Origin: Myxococcus qinghaiensis
Lineage (GTDB): Bacteria; Myxococcota; Myxococcia; Myxococcales; Myxococcaceae
Direction: 5' to 3'
DNA: 64,000 bases
Assembly (NCBI RefSeq): GCF_024198215.1
Contig: NZ_JAKCFA010000003.1
Coordinates: 1 to 64,000, forward strand
In this document: positions 43,059 to 52,174 of the stretch, piece by piece
How the letters are laid out: each line of letters starts with the position of its first letter
Position numbering within the stretch: position 1 is the stretch's first letter
The notes under the pieces: model-generated
The model's database searches: none
What the model was told of the DNA's origin: nothing
Seen by the model: only the letters and a program-made list of their open reading frames with translations
Made by a program: the position numbers and the translations under genes

Positions 43059-43391
43059 TCAGGCCAACCTACTACAGCGAGGCGGTGGGAGCCTCGGCAT
43101 AGTGTCCGCGTCCCCGGTGCCGGGAGATGTCACCAGGCGACCTTCCGGTGGCCTGGGAGAAGCGCCAGGTCGCCTGGACGCCTGAGGAACCCGCGCACGC
43201 CGAGATACGCACCCGAAGGAGCCTGGGGCCGCGTCCAGGTCCACACCCCGCTGCCCCCGCTCCGGCGTCACCGCATTCGGAACAGGCTGGAAAAATCTCG
43301 CGGCGCTTCCACCGCCCAGGAGCGCTCCAAGGTCGCGAGTGATTGCGCGCTGAGGCCTCGCACCCCTCGCGTGTCGAACAAGCCCCGGGCG
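43059..43391. other. Intergenic region between coiled-coil gene and effector operon end
   Basis: About 330 bases, holding the promoter of the coiled-coil gene and the 3' end of the PLD-protease operon. The only structure seen is the inverted repeat at 43133-43177. Confidence 0.4.
43133..43177. repeat. Perfect 10-bp inverted repeat
   Basis: CCAGGCGACC (43133-43142) pairs with GGTCGCCTGG (43168-43177) across a 25-nt loop, 75 bp upstream of the coiled-coil gene start (43058). It could be an mRNA structure, an operator or a terminator of an upstream transcript. Confidence 0.5.
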
Positions 43392-46300
43392 TCAGAGCAT
43401 GACGAAGTCGTCCTCGTCCTCGCTCACGACGGCCTTGTCCTTGCTCTTGGGGGCTTCCGAGCTCCCTCCGCTCGTCACCACCGTGGGTGGGGGCACTTCG
43501 GGGCGGGGCAAGACGCCGCTGGACGGAGCGAGCGGCCCGGGCACCAGGACGAAGTCATCGTCGTCCCTGTTCAAGTCATCCAGGACCCGTTGATGCTCCG
43601 CGCGGAGCGCTATCGCCGCCTGGCGAGGGCCCGCCTCGGCGCGGGGCAAGGCGCCGTCCGACTCGACGAGCCTCCTGGCCAGATGGACGACCCAGGGCCC
43701 ACAACTGTGTTGTCCGCCCTTCGCGCTCCCGGAGACGTCATCCTGATAGCGGATGAGGCAACGCTCCACCAGCAGGTCCGGGAAGGGGCGCCGCAACGTG
43801 CCGAGCATGGTCGGCTCGGCGGCCGGAGCGAGCGGGTCGATGTAGAGCACGCGCGCCTGGCCCCTGCGCCCGCCCGTGGGAGGAGCCACCTTGATGAACA
43901 TGAGCCCCCAGTGGTTGCCGCCGACGTTGTAGGGCTGGACGATGGTGCGGGGCGGGCTGTCGGCGACCAGGCCTCTCAAGGCATCGTCATACGCGTTGGG
44001 TGCGATGCGATTGAGCAGGTAGATGTTGATGCCAGGGAGCACGACCACGTTCGGCGCCCGGCCGATGTAGTGCTCCATGAGCCTGAGAATCTGGCGGTCC
44101 GTGTAGAAGTGAGACCCCTCTATCTTGTCGCCGTTGGAATCGGGATCGACAGACGAGCTCGAGGCCTGTGAGGAAGAAGGTGCCTGGCCCGTCCCTCCCG
44201 AGGAGGTCGAGGTCGACGGAGGAGGCGTCGTCACGGAGGTCGACGAGCTCGAGGCCTCCGCTTTCTTCGCCGCGGCCGCTCTCGCCGCCGCCGCTTCCTC
44301 GGCGAGCCGTTGCCGCTCCAACACGCCCTTGCGCGCATTCTCCGCATCCAGCCTGAGAATCTCGGCGAGGTCCACCGGCGCGCGCAGGTCGACTCGCGAG
44401 ACCTTGCCCGCGTTGGCTGGGTTCATGAGCGGCGGAGATGCACTCACCGCCCCCTGAGCCCCCTGAGGGCTCCCGAACGAAGCGCTGCGGAAAGGCGAGT
44501 TATGACGGACCGACCCCAGGCCGGACGGAAAGGGCATCTCCCTCCTGCCGCCAAAGAACTCCGGGCGCGAAATCGGACTGCCATGGCCAGCGGAGCCCAG
44601 CTTCCTGCTCAGCGGGAGGTCCGAGATGCGCCCCTTTCCAAGCCCCGGCAGGCTGGACGACGAGGGAGTGGCCTTCTCCGAAGTCGACTTGCAGCCACCC
44701 GCGCAGCGGGGATTGACGCAATGCTGCCCCGAGTAGTGCCACAGCGGCGTCCAGTACGTCCGGAGCAGGTCCCCTACCGCGGACGCCCCCTCCACCAGGT
44801 AGTTGAACTCGGAGAGGAAGCCTGGATAGAGATTGTCGGAGCCGACGACATACGACGCGTCGTCGACAATCATGATTTTGGAGTGATTGCCCGGCGCGGA
44901 CGGAACCTTGGGGAAGACGGCGCCGCTGGCCTTCTTGACGGACTCCACCGCGCTTCCGATGACACCCTTGCTCGGCGGGTCCTCCACCAGCGAGGTCTGC
45001 TTCAAGGTCGCCGTGAACCCTTCTGGCGTGAGGTCGGGCCAGAAGTACGTGTCACCCTCCCGGGTCTTATCCTTCGGGACGTCCGTGAAATAGAAGGGGG
45101 CGATGTGCAGCCGCTCCAAGGCACGCACCCGGACGTCGGCGTCCGGCAGGAGGGCGTCGGAGTCGACGGCGTGCGACATGTAATATTGGAACAACTCGAA
45201 CGTGCGGGACGCACCCGAGCCGAACGAATACTGGTCTCCCTCCGCACCCGCCCCCGCGTCCAGGGGCGAGACCACGACCTGGACCTCCAGCTTCGGATTG
45301 GCGAGCAGCGCCTCCATGATCCAATGGCAGACGACGTGCGAGGACCACTTCTTCTTCCACGCGCTCACCAGGTCCATCTGCGACAACCGGAGGAGGGTCT
45401 TCGCGCCCTTGATCAACTCCTCCTTCATCAGCTCGGACGCCTTCTGGTAGTTCCGCTCCATGTCGGGTCCATTCCAGTACTTCCCGATGGACAGGACCCG
45501 CGTCGCCTTCCTGTACTCTCCGAGCCCCCCGTAGGTGCTGTATTGCTTGTCCTTGAAGACAGGAGTTCTCAGGTCCTCGAAGGTCTGGAGGTCTTCCGCG
45601 CGGATGGCCTCCGCGGTCATGTCCCCAATCCCGACCGAGTCCTCGAAGATGGGGGCCATGACCTCCAGGCCGGGGCGAGGGAGGCGCGGGGAGCCCTCCG
45701 CCAGGCTGCTGCCGTCATGAAGCCGCGCGAAGCCCTTGTAACACTCGACGCGGTAGTCGCTGGCCTCCCGCGAGGCCAGCGGATTCTCCGGCCTGCGCGT
45801 CACCGCGTCATCGTCGTCGCCGTTCTTCCACGACAGCGTATCCTTGTCGATGTCCAGGAACTCCTTGGCCAGCACATCCTTCCTGCATTCCCACATCTGG
45901 TCCAGGAAGCGCTGCGAGCCCAGGGCCGCCTCTCCATGCATGACGACAGACACGTCGTGCACGGGCGGATAGCTGGTGAACAGGTCCATGTTGAGGTTGT
46001 GCCCACCGACCAGGGCCTCGGTGCCATCCGAGGCGACGATTTTCGAGTGATTCCACGTCATCTTCGTGAACTCGTCATCGCCCTCCAGGCCCATCCAGCT
46101 GGGAAGGACCGAGGCCACCCGGGCGGTGAGCCCCGCCATGAGCCCTTCCTGGAGCCGGAAGAACTTCCCCATCCAGATTTCAGGCGGCAGCTCCCAGGCG
46201 CCGGCCCCCATGCGCGCCCTCACCAGGCGAATCAGCGCGCCCTGGAAATCGACGAGGTTGGGAGACGTGCCGTCCTTGAAAATCATCGGCGTCTGCCCGA

Positions 46301-46631
46301 AGAGGAACCTGAACTGCGTGCGGTGCTTCCTGTCCTGCTTCGCGCTCAGCGCGACATCCATGGCCCCCAGAATCACCTTGGCCCAGGCGGGGTCCGGGCT
46401 GTTGAGGGAGGCGATATCGCAGCGATACTTCGACTTCTGGATGATTTCGACGAGGGCTCTTTCGAAGTCCTTGGTGCGCTTCCTGGCCGCCGGCATGATT
46501 TCGGGGCCGAAGGGCTGCCCCCAGATGCGGGGCGTATCCATGATTCGCACATAGCTCGCCCCGCTCAGGTGCGTGAAGTAGCGGGGATGCACCCTGGCAA
46601 GCACCCGGTCGATGCTCACAGGAAACTCCAT
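43392..46631 (-). CDS. Phospholipase D / Ulp1-like cysteine protease fusion, candidate effector
   Basis: From ATG 46631 the protein has 1079 residues. The PLD half (1-640) has two full HKD motifs: His195/Lys197/Asp202 (NHSKIVASD) and His583/Lys585/Asp590 (NHSKIMIVD), each followed by a GG/GS-N motif (VGGHNL, VGSDNL). A small Cys cluster lies at 638-647. The middle (650-835) is disordered, with an Ala-rich helix. The last domain (841-990) resembles C48 proteases: NHW at His907, YIDPL at Asp932, QHSCG at Cys977. It has no signal peptide. It overlaps the upstream lipase-like gene by 16 bp. A frame from 46904 is rejected because it runs inside that gene. Confidence 0.8.
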   Translation of the reverse strand: MEFPVSIDRVLARVHPRYFTHLSGASYVRIMDTPRIWGQPFGPEIMPAARKRTKDFERALVEIIQKSKYRCDIASLNSPDPAWAKVILGAMDVALSAKQDRKHRTQFRFLFGQTPMIFKDGTSPNLVDFQGALIRLVRARMGAGAWELPPEIWMGKFFRLQEGLMAGLTARVASVLPSWMGLEGDDEFTKMTWNHSKIVASDGTEALVGGHNLNMDLFTSYPPVHDVSVVMHGEAALGSQRFLDQMWECRKDVLAKEFLDIDKDTLSWKNGDDDDAVTRRPENPLASREASDYRVECYKGFARLHDGSSLAEGSPRLPRPGLEVMAPIFEDSVGIGDMTAEAIRAEDLQTFEDLRTPVFKDKQYSTYGGLGEYRKATRVLSIGKYWNGPDMERNYQKASELMKEELIKGAKTLLRLSQMDLVSAWKKKWSSHVVCHWIMEALLANPKLEVQVVVSPLDAGAGAEGDQYSFGSGASRTFELFQYYMSHAVDSDALLPDADVRVRALERLHIAPFYFTDVPKDKTREGDTYFWPDLTPEGFTATLKQTSLVEDPPSKGVIGSAVESVKKASGAVFPKVPSAPGNHSKIMIVDDASYVVGSDNLYPGFLSEFNYLVEGASAVGDLLRTYWTPLWHYSGQHCVNPRCAGGCKSTSEKATPSSSSLPGLGKGRISDLPLSRKLGSAGHGSPISRPEFFGGRREMPFPSGLGSVRHNSPFRSASFGSPQGAQGAVSASPPLMNPANAGKVSRVDLRAPVDLAEILRLDAENARKGVLERQRLAEEAAAARAAAAKKAEASSSSTSVTTPPPSTSTSSGGTGQAPSSSQASSSSVDPDSNGDKIEGSHFYTDRQILRLMEHYIGRAPNVVVLPGINIYLLNRIAPNAYDDALRGLVADSPPRTIVQPYNVGGNHWGLMFIKVAPPTGGRRGQARVLYIDPLAPAAEPTMLGTLRRPFPDLLVERCLIRYQDDVSGSAKGGQHSCGPWVVHLARRLVESDGALPRAEAGPRQAAIALRAEHQRVLDDLNRDDDDFVLVPGPLAPSSGVLPRPEVPPPTVVTSGGSSEAPKSKDKAVVSEDEDDFVML

Positions 46632-47869
46632 TCCACCCACCCGCCACCGGACTGCTCGATGGTGCAGGGATAGGCCAGGTTGTAGGGGGGCGTCCCCACC
46701 ACATCCTCGAGGTAGTAGCGGTCCCAGGTGTTCCGTCCCAGGATGGATGAGACGCGCCGCACGGTGGGCCTCGCCGTCATCCGGGACGTCCGGGCCTCGC
46801 CACCCGCCAGGGCATCGAAATGGGTGTGCGCCGTATGGATTTGCTTTCTCAGGTGTCTGGCGTTCTCCCGGACGCGGCAGCGCGTGCGAAAGACGGTGTC
46901 CCATTGGGTCAGGTAGGCCCTGGCCAGCTTGTAGACGAGCTTGGGGACCGCGGCGACCTCGTCCTTGACCTTGGTCGCATCGTACAGGGCGTCAGAGGTG
47001 TAGTTGCCCGCGACGGTGCCATGCCCGCCCCGACACGCGTAGAGCGTGTAGCCCTCCGGCTGCGGGAGGTCGCTGCGCACCAGGGGGTCCGCCAGCTGGC
47101 TGTTGTCCGCGAGCGTCAGATAGCTCCCTCCCACGCCCCGGCTCTCGATTTCCGCGTGGGCGCGCTGTTTCGTCATCCGGGCATTGGGCCGCGGAACCAG
47201 CGCGCTGAACCCGGTGGTCAGGTGGTCCCAGGCGTAGACGCCGACGTAGTTGACGACGTTGGGCGGCAACTGGGTCTGGATTCCGTACCACTCACCCGGC
47301 CCCGGAACCGGGTCGATGGCGAAGATGTTGACGGGGATGTTCCGGACAGCGGGGCCCCCATAGGCATACAGAAACCAGGCGGCCATGATGGACTCGACCG
47401 CGCCGCGGCTGTGCCCGAGGAAGTTGTATTGCTCCGCCTTGCTGGCCGCCGCGAGACTCGCGCCGTGCAGCGCGAGCGCGCCATCCGCCCAACCCAGCAA
47501 CTGCCCGGTCTGGGTCCGTTGATTGCCTTCCGAGTAGGTCCGGGCGGACGCGCGCAGCTCCCCGGGGGCATTGCTCAGGCTGCTGTCCAGGGCGTCGCAG
47601 AGGTCCACCTGGTTGTACCAGTCATTCTCACCGACACCTCGCACGGTGACACTGCTCTTCGTGTCGCGAAGGCCGGTGGAGATCTCCGTGTGGAGCCGCA
47701 CCGGGATGTAGCCCGTCTCCCTCACGTAGATGTTCTTGTCACTGTTGAGCCACTGCTTCTCCTTGCCCAGGAAGCCGAGGATTTTGTAGTCCCAGAAGCG
47801 GGTCTCCTCGCCTTCGTCACGTGAGCAGCCGGTTCCACAGAAACTCACGGTGTAGACATCTTTCGGCAT
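46616..47869 (-). CDS. Lipase-like alpha/beta hydrolase (GHSRG), partner of PLD-protease fusion
   Basis: The 417-residue protein starts at ATG 47869. It opens YTVSFCGTGCSRDEGE, a pattern I associate with DUF5621-like proteins of intracellular bacteria, and contains a nucleophile elbow FLGHSRGAV, which is the GHSRG form found in some type VI lipase effectors. A possible Asp lies in IFAIDPVPGPG and a possible His in CRGGHGTVA. There is no signal peptide. It is the first gene of a two-gene unit with the PLD-Ulp1 fusion. Together they look like cytotoxic cargo, but the delivery route is unknown. Confidence 0.7.
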   Translation of the reverse strand: MPKDVYTVSFCGTGCSRDEGEETRFWDYKILGFLGKEKQWLNSDKNIYVRETGYIPVRLHTEISTGLRDTKSSVTVRGVGENDWYNQVDLCDALDSSLSNAPGELRASARTYSEGNQRTQTGQLLGWADGALALHGASLAAASKAEQYNFLGHSRGAVESIMAAWFLYAYGGPAVRNIPVNIFAIDPVPGPGEWYGIQTQLPPNVVNYVGVYAWDHLTTGFSALVPRPNARMTKQRAHAEIESRGVGGSYLTLADNSQLADPLVRSDLPQPEGYTLYACRGGHGTVAGNYTSDALYDATKVKDEVAAVPKLVYKLARAYLTQWDTVFRTRCRVRENARHLRKQIHTAHTHFDALAGGEARTSRMTARPTVRRVSSILGRNTWDRYYLEDVVGTPPYNLAYPCTIEQSGGGWVEWSFL

Positions 47870-48345
47870 GCCAGTTTCATCCCGGTGGAAGGGGTTTCCT
47901 GCACGGACGCGAGCGCTCGGCACCTGGGGCGCGGCCATGGGGGGACAGCCCGCGGAGGGTTGTTCCGCGTTTCACATTCCGTGCCGTGCACACGACAAGG
48001 CGCCACCTCGCGAGGGCGACAGTCGGAGCCCGGAGGGAGCGGATCAACCGAAGGCGTGACGGAGGGTCGACCGGGACCATGGGCCCTGGGTGGAAGCCGT
48101 GCTGCGTACCGTTGAGACGCAGCCGCGTCCTCCCAGACCGCACGAGCATGGCGCGAAGGACGGCCTTCGGCGCTGACGAAGCGGGAGTGAACCGACGTGG
48201 AACCCTCTCGTCATCATGTGCGTCGAAGCGGAGAAATCATCGGTCAGTCGCGCCGGACCTCAGGCCTGGCCCCCAACAACCCCTCACCGACTCCCGCTGT
48301 CTGGAGCCCCTCTTCGTCCCCTCATCACGCACGTCCCTGCTCCCC
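47870..48345. other. Divergent intergenic region between effector operon and fibro-slime gene
   Basis: This 476-base divergent region must hold the promoter of the effector operon. I find no gene in it and no clear -35/-10 pair; the frames that cross it are upstream extensions without family sense. Confidence 0.4.
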
Positions 48346-49560
48346 ATGCCCATCATCCCTCATGCGCCTTCGCGTCCACTGAGCACGTTGCTCGCCACCC
48401 TGTTCCTCTCCCTGGCCGCCTGCGGAGACAACACTCCCTCCGAGGACGACCCGCCTCGCGCCCCCGGGAGGTCCACGTCTGGTGCGGACGCGGGCACGGT
48501 GGCCAGCGCGGCCTTCGACGGTGGCAGCACCAGCATCTGCGGCGATGCCTTCCTGGAGGACGACGAGGCGTGTGACGACGGCAACCACGACACGGGGGAC
48601 GGTTGCTCGCCGCTGTGCACGAAGGAGCCCCAGTGCACCAACGGCGTCTGTGCCTCCATTTGCGGCGACGGAGTGATGCTGCCTGGCAGCACGGCCGAGG
48701 CCTGTGACGACGGCAACACGGTCGCCAATGACGGGTGTTCACCGACGTGCCAGCTCGAGCCGGGCTTCGCCTGTCAGACGCTCAATCAGATGCCGCTCTC
48801 CATCCCCGTCGTCTCCCGCGACTTCCGAGGCCGTGACCTGCCGCCCCTGGGCGCCCTGCCGGCGGGGCACGTCGACTTCCAGAACGTGACCCAGCTCGGC
48901 TCGGAGAAGGGCATTGTGCAGAGCACGCTGAATGCGCTCGGCAAGCCGGCCTATGCGAAGACGGGCCTGCCCACCAATACGACGAGCAACGCCGCGAATT
49001 TCGCCCAGTGGTATCTCGACACGGACCTGGTGAACAAGCCCGTGGTCGGGACGCTGAACTTCATCCGGTATCCGAGTGGCGAGCACATCTTCCACGCACC
49101 CAACTTCTTCCCGGCGGACAACCTGGGCTGGGTCGCCGCCGGCGCGGAGGCGCACCGCACCTACGGCATGGATGCCCCCCCGCCGGGGCACAACTACAGC
49201 TTCACCACCGAGACGCGGTTCTGGTTCGAGTACAAGGGCACCGAGCGCTTCACCTTCCAGGGCGATGACGACGTCTGGGTATTCATCAACCGCCGCCTCG
49301 CCGTCGACATGGGTGGGCTCCACGCCACGGAGTCGAACTCCCTCATCCTGGACGCCGCCCTGGCCTTCAATCTGGGGCTGACGCCGGGGGGTATCTATGA
49401 GGTCGCGGTGTTCCATGCGGAGCGCAGGGCCGCCCGCTCCTGGTACCACATCTACATGCGCAACTTCGGCGTCCGCAGCTCCGTGTGCGTCCCCATTCCG
49501 GCTGCGGGCGCATCGAGGCCTCAAGCCTCGGAAGGCGCCGGAGCACGGTCGCCGCGTTGA
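48346..49560 (+). CDS. Fibro-slime domain lipoprotein with two DUF4215 Cys repeats
   Basis: The 404-residue protein starts at ATG 48346 with lipobox LFLSLAACGDN. Two DUF4215-type repeats follow (CGDAFLEDDEACDDGNHDTG and CGDGVMLPG..ACDDGN, each ending DGCSP). The C-terminal 250 residues are a fibro-slime domain: PVVSRDFRGRDLP, FFPADN, FWFEYKG and the conserved FTFQGDDDVWVFINRRLAVD, then MGGLHA. Fibro-slime domains are found in surface proteins and are thought to bind carbohydrate. The last 13 codons overlap the end of the convergent membrane protein gene. Confidence 0.85.
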   Translation: MPIIPHAPSRPLSTLLATLFLSLAACGDNTPSEDDPPRAPGRSTSGADAGTVASAAFDGGSTSICGDAFLEDDEACDDGNHDTGDGCSPLCTKEPQCTNGVCASICGDGVMLPGSTAEACDDGNTVANDGCSPTCQLEPGFACQTLNQMPLSIPVVSRDFRGRDLPPLGALPAGHVDFQNVTQLGSEKGIVQSTLNALGKPAYAKTGLPTNTTSNAANFAQWYLDTDLVNKPVVGTLNFIRYPSGEHIFHAPNFFPADNLGWVAAGAEAHRTYGMDAPPPGHNYSFTTETRFWFEYKGTERFTFQGDDDVWVFINRRLAVDMGGLHATESNSLILDAALAFNLGLTPGGIYEVAVFHAERRAARSWYHIYMRNFGVRSSVCVPIPAAGASRPQASEGAGARSPR

Positions 49561-51959
49561 TTCATGGGCGTGACGGCGTGGACGCGTCGCCGACGCCAGC
49601 CCTCGGTCAGGGCCAGCCCCAGGAGCGTCACAGCGGCGAGCATGAGCCCGGGCAGGACACCGGGGGCGCGATAGCGCAGCTCGATGCGGTGGTGGCCTTG
49701 GGGCACGCCGACGGCGCGCACGGCCACGTTCGCGGGCAGCAGCTGCGCGGGCTCACCATCCAGGCTCGCGGTCCATCCCGCCTGCCACGCATCGTTGACG
49801 ACGAGCACCGCGTCTGCGGACGACTCGACATCCACGAGGAGGTGCTCGGGCGTCTCATGCGCCAGGGCGACACGCCCTGTCAGCGGCTGCGCGCCCGACG
49901 TGGGGAGGGGAGCCGCTCCGCACTCCACCGCTGCCTGGGCCGCCGTCCTGAAGGCCGCGGTTCGCAGGAGCCCGAGCGCGGCGGTCTCGTCCGGCACGCA
50001 ATGAGGCTTCGCCAGGAACAACCTGGGCAGGGCATCGGCGTGCTCGACGAGCAGCAGCTCGAACACGTCATCGCGCGCCACCACGCGGCCCGGCTTGGGC
50101 GCCAGTGCCTCGTAGGCCGTTGGCGTATACGCGCTGAACCGCACCCCATAGAGGGGCTGCGACTCCGTGAAGAAGCCAGGGTGTTGGACCTGGAGCCGCT
50201 GCAAGCGCGAGCTCGCGGCGGGCAGATACGCATCCGCCGCGCCGATGCCCCACAGCGCGGGAGTGTCCGGCATCAACGAGGCCCTCGCCATCAAGGCCAC
50301 GCTGTCCTGGAACTCGAAGCCCTCGAAGCGGGGCAAGCGGAAGCGCTGGATGCGGGACGCGACCCGGGGCGAGGACGCTCCCGTCCTCGAGGCCCACTCG
50401 CGCACCGTGTCGACGAACACGGGAGGGCTGTCCAGCAGCTCCTCGGAGCCGAGGATGTAGAGCGGCTCGTTCAGCGTGAACGCCGCGCCCAGCTGCAGCG
50501 CCATCAACATGCCTGCCCGGTACCACGAGCCCGCGAGCCCCGGCAGCACCAGGGCACAGCCCAGCGCGACTCCCGCCGCGATGAAGGCCGCGCCGCTGAA
50601 CGCATGCGACAGCGTGGCCAGCGTCTCGGGAGGCACCCGTGGCCAGCGCCCGAGCACGAACGCGTGGGACCACATCGCCCCCAGACGCTCCGCCAGGGCC
50701 ACGGCGAGGAGGCCCGCGGAAATCGTCCCCGCCGCGAGAGCCGCCCAGCGCGCTCGCTCCCTGGACGACACCAGGGCCTTCCATCCGAAGCCCGCGAGCA
50801 CCGCGAGGCCCCACGTCAGGTGCACCACGAGCTTCTCGGGGTAGCGGAACGGCCGCCACAAAGGGAGGGCCTCGTAGAGCCATCCGTAGACGGGCAAGGC
50901 GGACCCGAGCGCCAGGGCGAGCACCACGCCCCAGACGACCGCGAACGGCGCCCAGCGCTTCCATGGAAGGAAGCGCAGCCCCGTCACCGCGAGCACCAGC
51001 ACTGGCACGCCGATGAGCGCCGAGTCCGTCCACAGCGTGGAGAAGCCGCCCGTCGACAGCAGCGGTTTCACCCACTCCTCGGGGACAGCGCGCTCGACGG
51101 TGGGATTGGCGAGGTACGGCCCCAGGAGGAACTCCGGCAGGCGCCACGGGTCCAGGGACCAGCGCTGCGCGTCCTCGAGCGAGCTCGCGCCTGGAGCGCC
51201 GCGTGCGAACACCGCCAGGCCCGCGAACAGCTGCGGCGCGGCCAGTCCCGCGCCCAGGGCCACGAGCCCCAGCGCACGCAGCACGCGGGGGCCTCGTGCC
51301 TCGGGGCTCGTCACCGCGAGCAGCAGCACGAAGGCGTTCGCGAACGCATAGCTCCAGGTGTCACCCGCCAGCAGCACGCTGGCGAGCCCCAGCGCGGCGA
51401 CGGCGGCGCGCCCTGGCGTGGCGGCTCGCAGGAAGCGCTCGGCGGCCCAGAGCGCGGCGGGCAAGGTGGCACCGGCCATGAGGTAGGCCAGGCTGTTGGT
51501 GAGCGACACCATGTGCCCGCTGAACGCGAAGGCCAGTCCCGCGAAGAACGCCCCGCTTCGTGGCACGTCATACAGGCGCAAGAGGGCGAAGGTGCCGAGC
51601 AGGGCCAGGGGCGGGCACGCCAGCACCGCGAGCTTCATCGCCACGCCCGTGGAGAACAGCAGCCCCAACACCTGCGACAGATGAAAGGGGGCGGACAGCA
51701 TGATGCCCGCGAACGACTGCCCCAGCCCGTCGAAGGGATACCAGCCCGGAAAGTCGCCTTCGGACACGCGCTGCGCCCAGTAGCGCCGCAAGGGCGCGTA
51801 GACCAGGAGCATGTCTCGCGCGATGAAGACGTCCGCGCTGAAGACGGCTCGGTAGAAGAACAGGCAGGTGAGGCCCAACGCTCCGCCCACCACGGCCCAG
51901 GGCCCGCGCGGAATCGAGACTCGGACTCCGGCGCGCTCCAGTGATGCGGGGGGAACCAT
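49521..51959 (-). CDS. YfhO-type multi-pass membrane protein
   Basis: The 812 residues include more than ten predicted membrane segments (for example VVGGALGLTCLFFYRAVF, VLALALGSALPVYGWLYEA). The N-terminal loop holds ADVFIARDMLLVYAPL and FPGWYPFDGLG, similar to the DxxxxY-type acceptor region of GT-C enzymes. The C-terminal 250 residues are a soluble beta domain (VVNDAWQAGWTASLDGEPAQ, then IELRYRAPGVLPGL). The family (YfhO, DUF2723-like) is thought to transfer lipid-linked sugars in envelope polymers. The 3' end overlaps the convergent fibro-slime gene by 40 bp. Confidence 0.8.
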   Translation of the reverse strand: MVPPASLERAGVRVSIPRGPWAVVGGALGLTCLFFYRAVFSADVFIARDMLLVYAPLRRYWAQRVSEGDFPGWYPFDGLGQSFAGIMLSAPFHLSQVLGLLFSTGVAMKLAVLACPPLALLGTFALLRLYDVPRSGAFFAGLAFAFSGHMVSLTNSLAYLMAGATLPAALWAAERFLRAATPGRAAVAALGLASVLLAGDTWSYAFANAFVLLLAVTSPEARGPRVLRALGLVALGAGLAAPQLFAGLAVFARGAPGASSLEDAQRWSLDPWRLPEFLLGPYLANPTVERAVPEEWVKPLLSTGGFSTLWTDSALIGVPVLVLAVTGLRFLPWKRWAPFAVVWGVVLALALGSALPVYGWLYEALPLWRPFRYPEKLVVHLTWGLAVLAGFGWKALVSSRERARWAALAAGTISAGLLAVALAERLGAMWSHAFVLGRWPRVPPETLATLSHAFSGAAFIAAGVALGCALVLPGLAGSWYRAGMLMALQLGAAFTLNEPLYILGSEELLDSPPVFVDTVREWASRTGASSPRVASRIQRFRLPRFEGFEFQDSVALMARASLMPDTPALWGIGAADAYLPAASSRLQRLQVQHPGFFTESQPLYGVRFSAYTPTAYEALAPKPGRVVARDDVFELLLVEHADALPRLFLAKPHCVPDETAALGLLRTAAFRTAAQAAVECGAAPLPTSGAQPLTGRVALAHETPEHLLVDVESSADAVLVVNDAWQAGWTASLDGEPAQLLPANVAVRAVGVPQGHHRIELRYRAPGVLPGLMLAAVTLLGLALTEGWRRRRVHAVTPMNQRGDRAPAPSEA

Positions 51960-52174
51960 CCAAAGCGGGATTGTTCCCGGTCATGCCTCCCGCGTCCAGC
52001 CGCGAGTACCCCCTTCGCGGCGAGCCGCGCATCCCGGCTGCGCCCCCAGCAGCGGCACGACGCGCGCCGGACCGAAGGAGGATGAACCGTACGGGCCCGG
52101 GCTACCGAGAAGTGCCGGCCCCGCCGCCCGAGAAGGCGACGGCGCCGGCCTCGTGGATGATGTGTCGACCCCGT

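Noticed and set aside
48051-48345. Upstream extension of the fibro-slime gene to 47821
   Set aside because: The extension has no family sense, and a standard lipoprotein signal starts at 48346.
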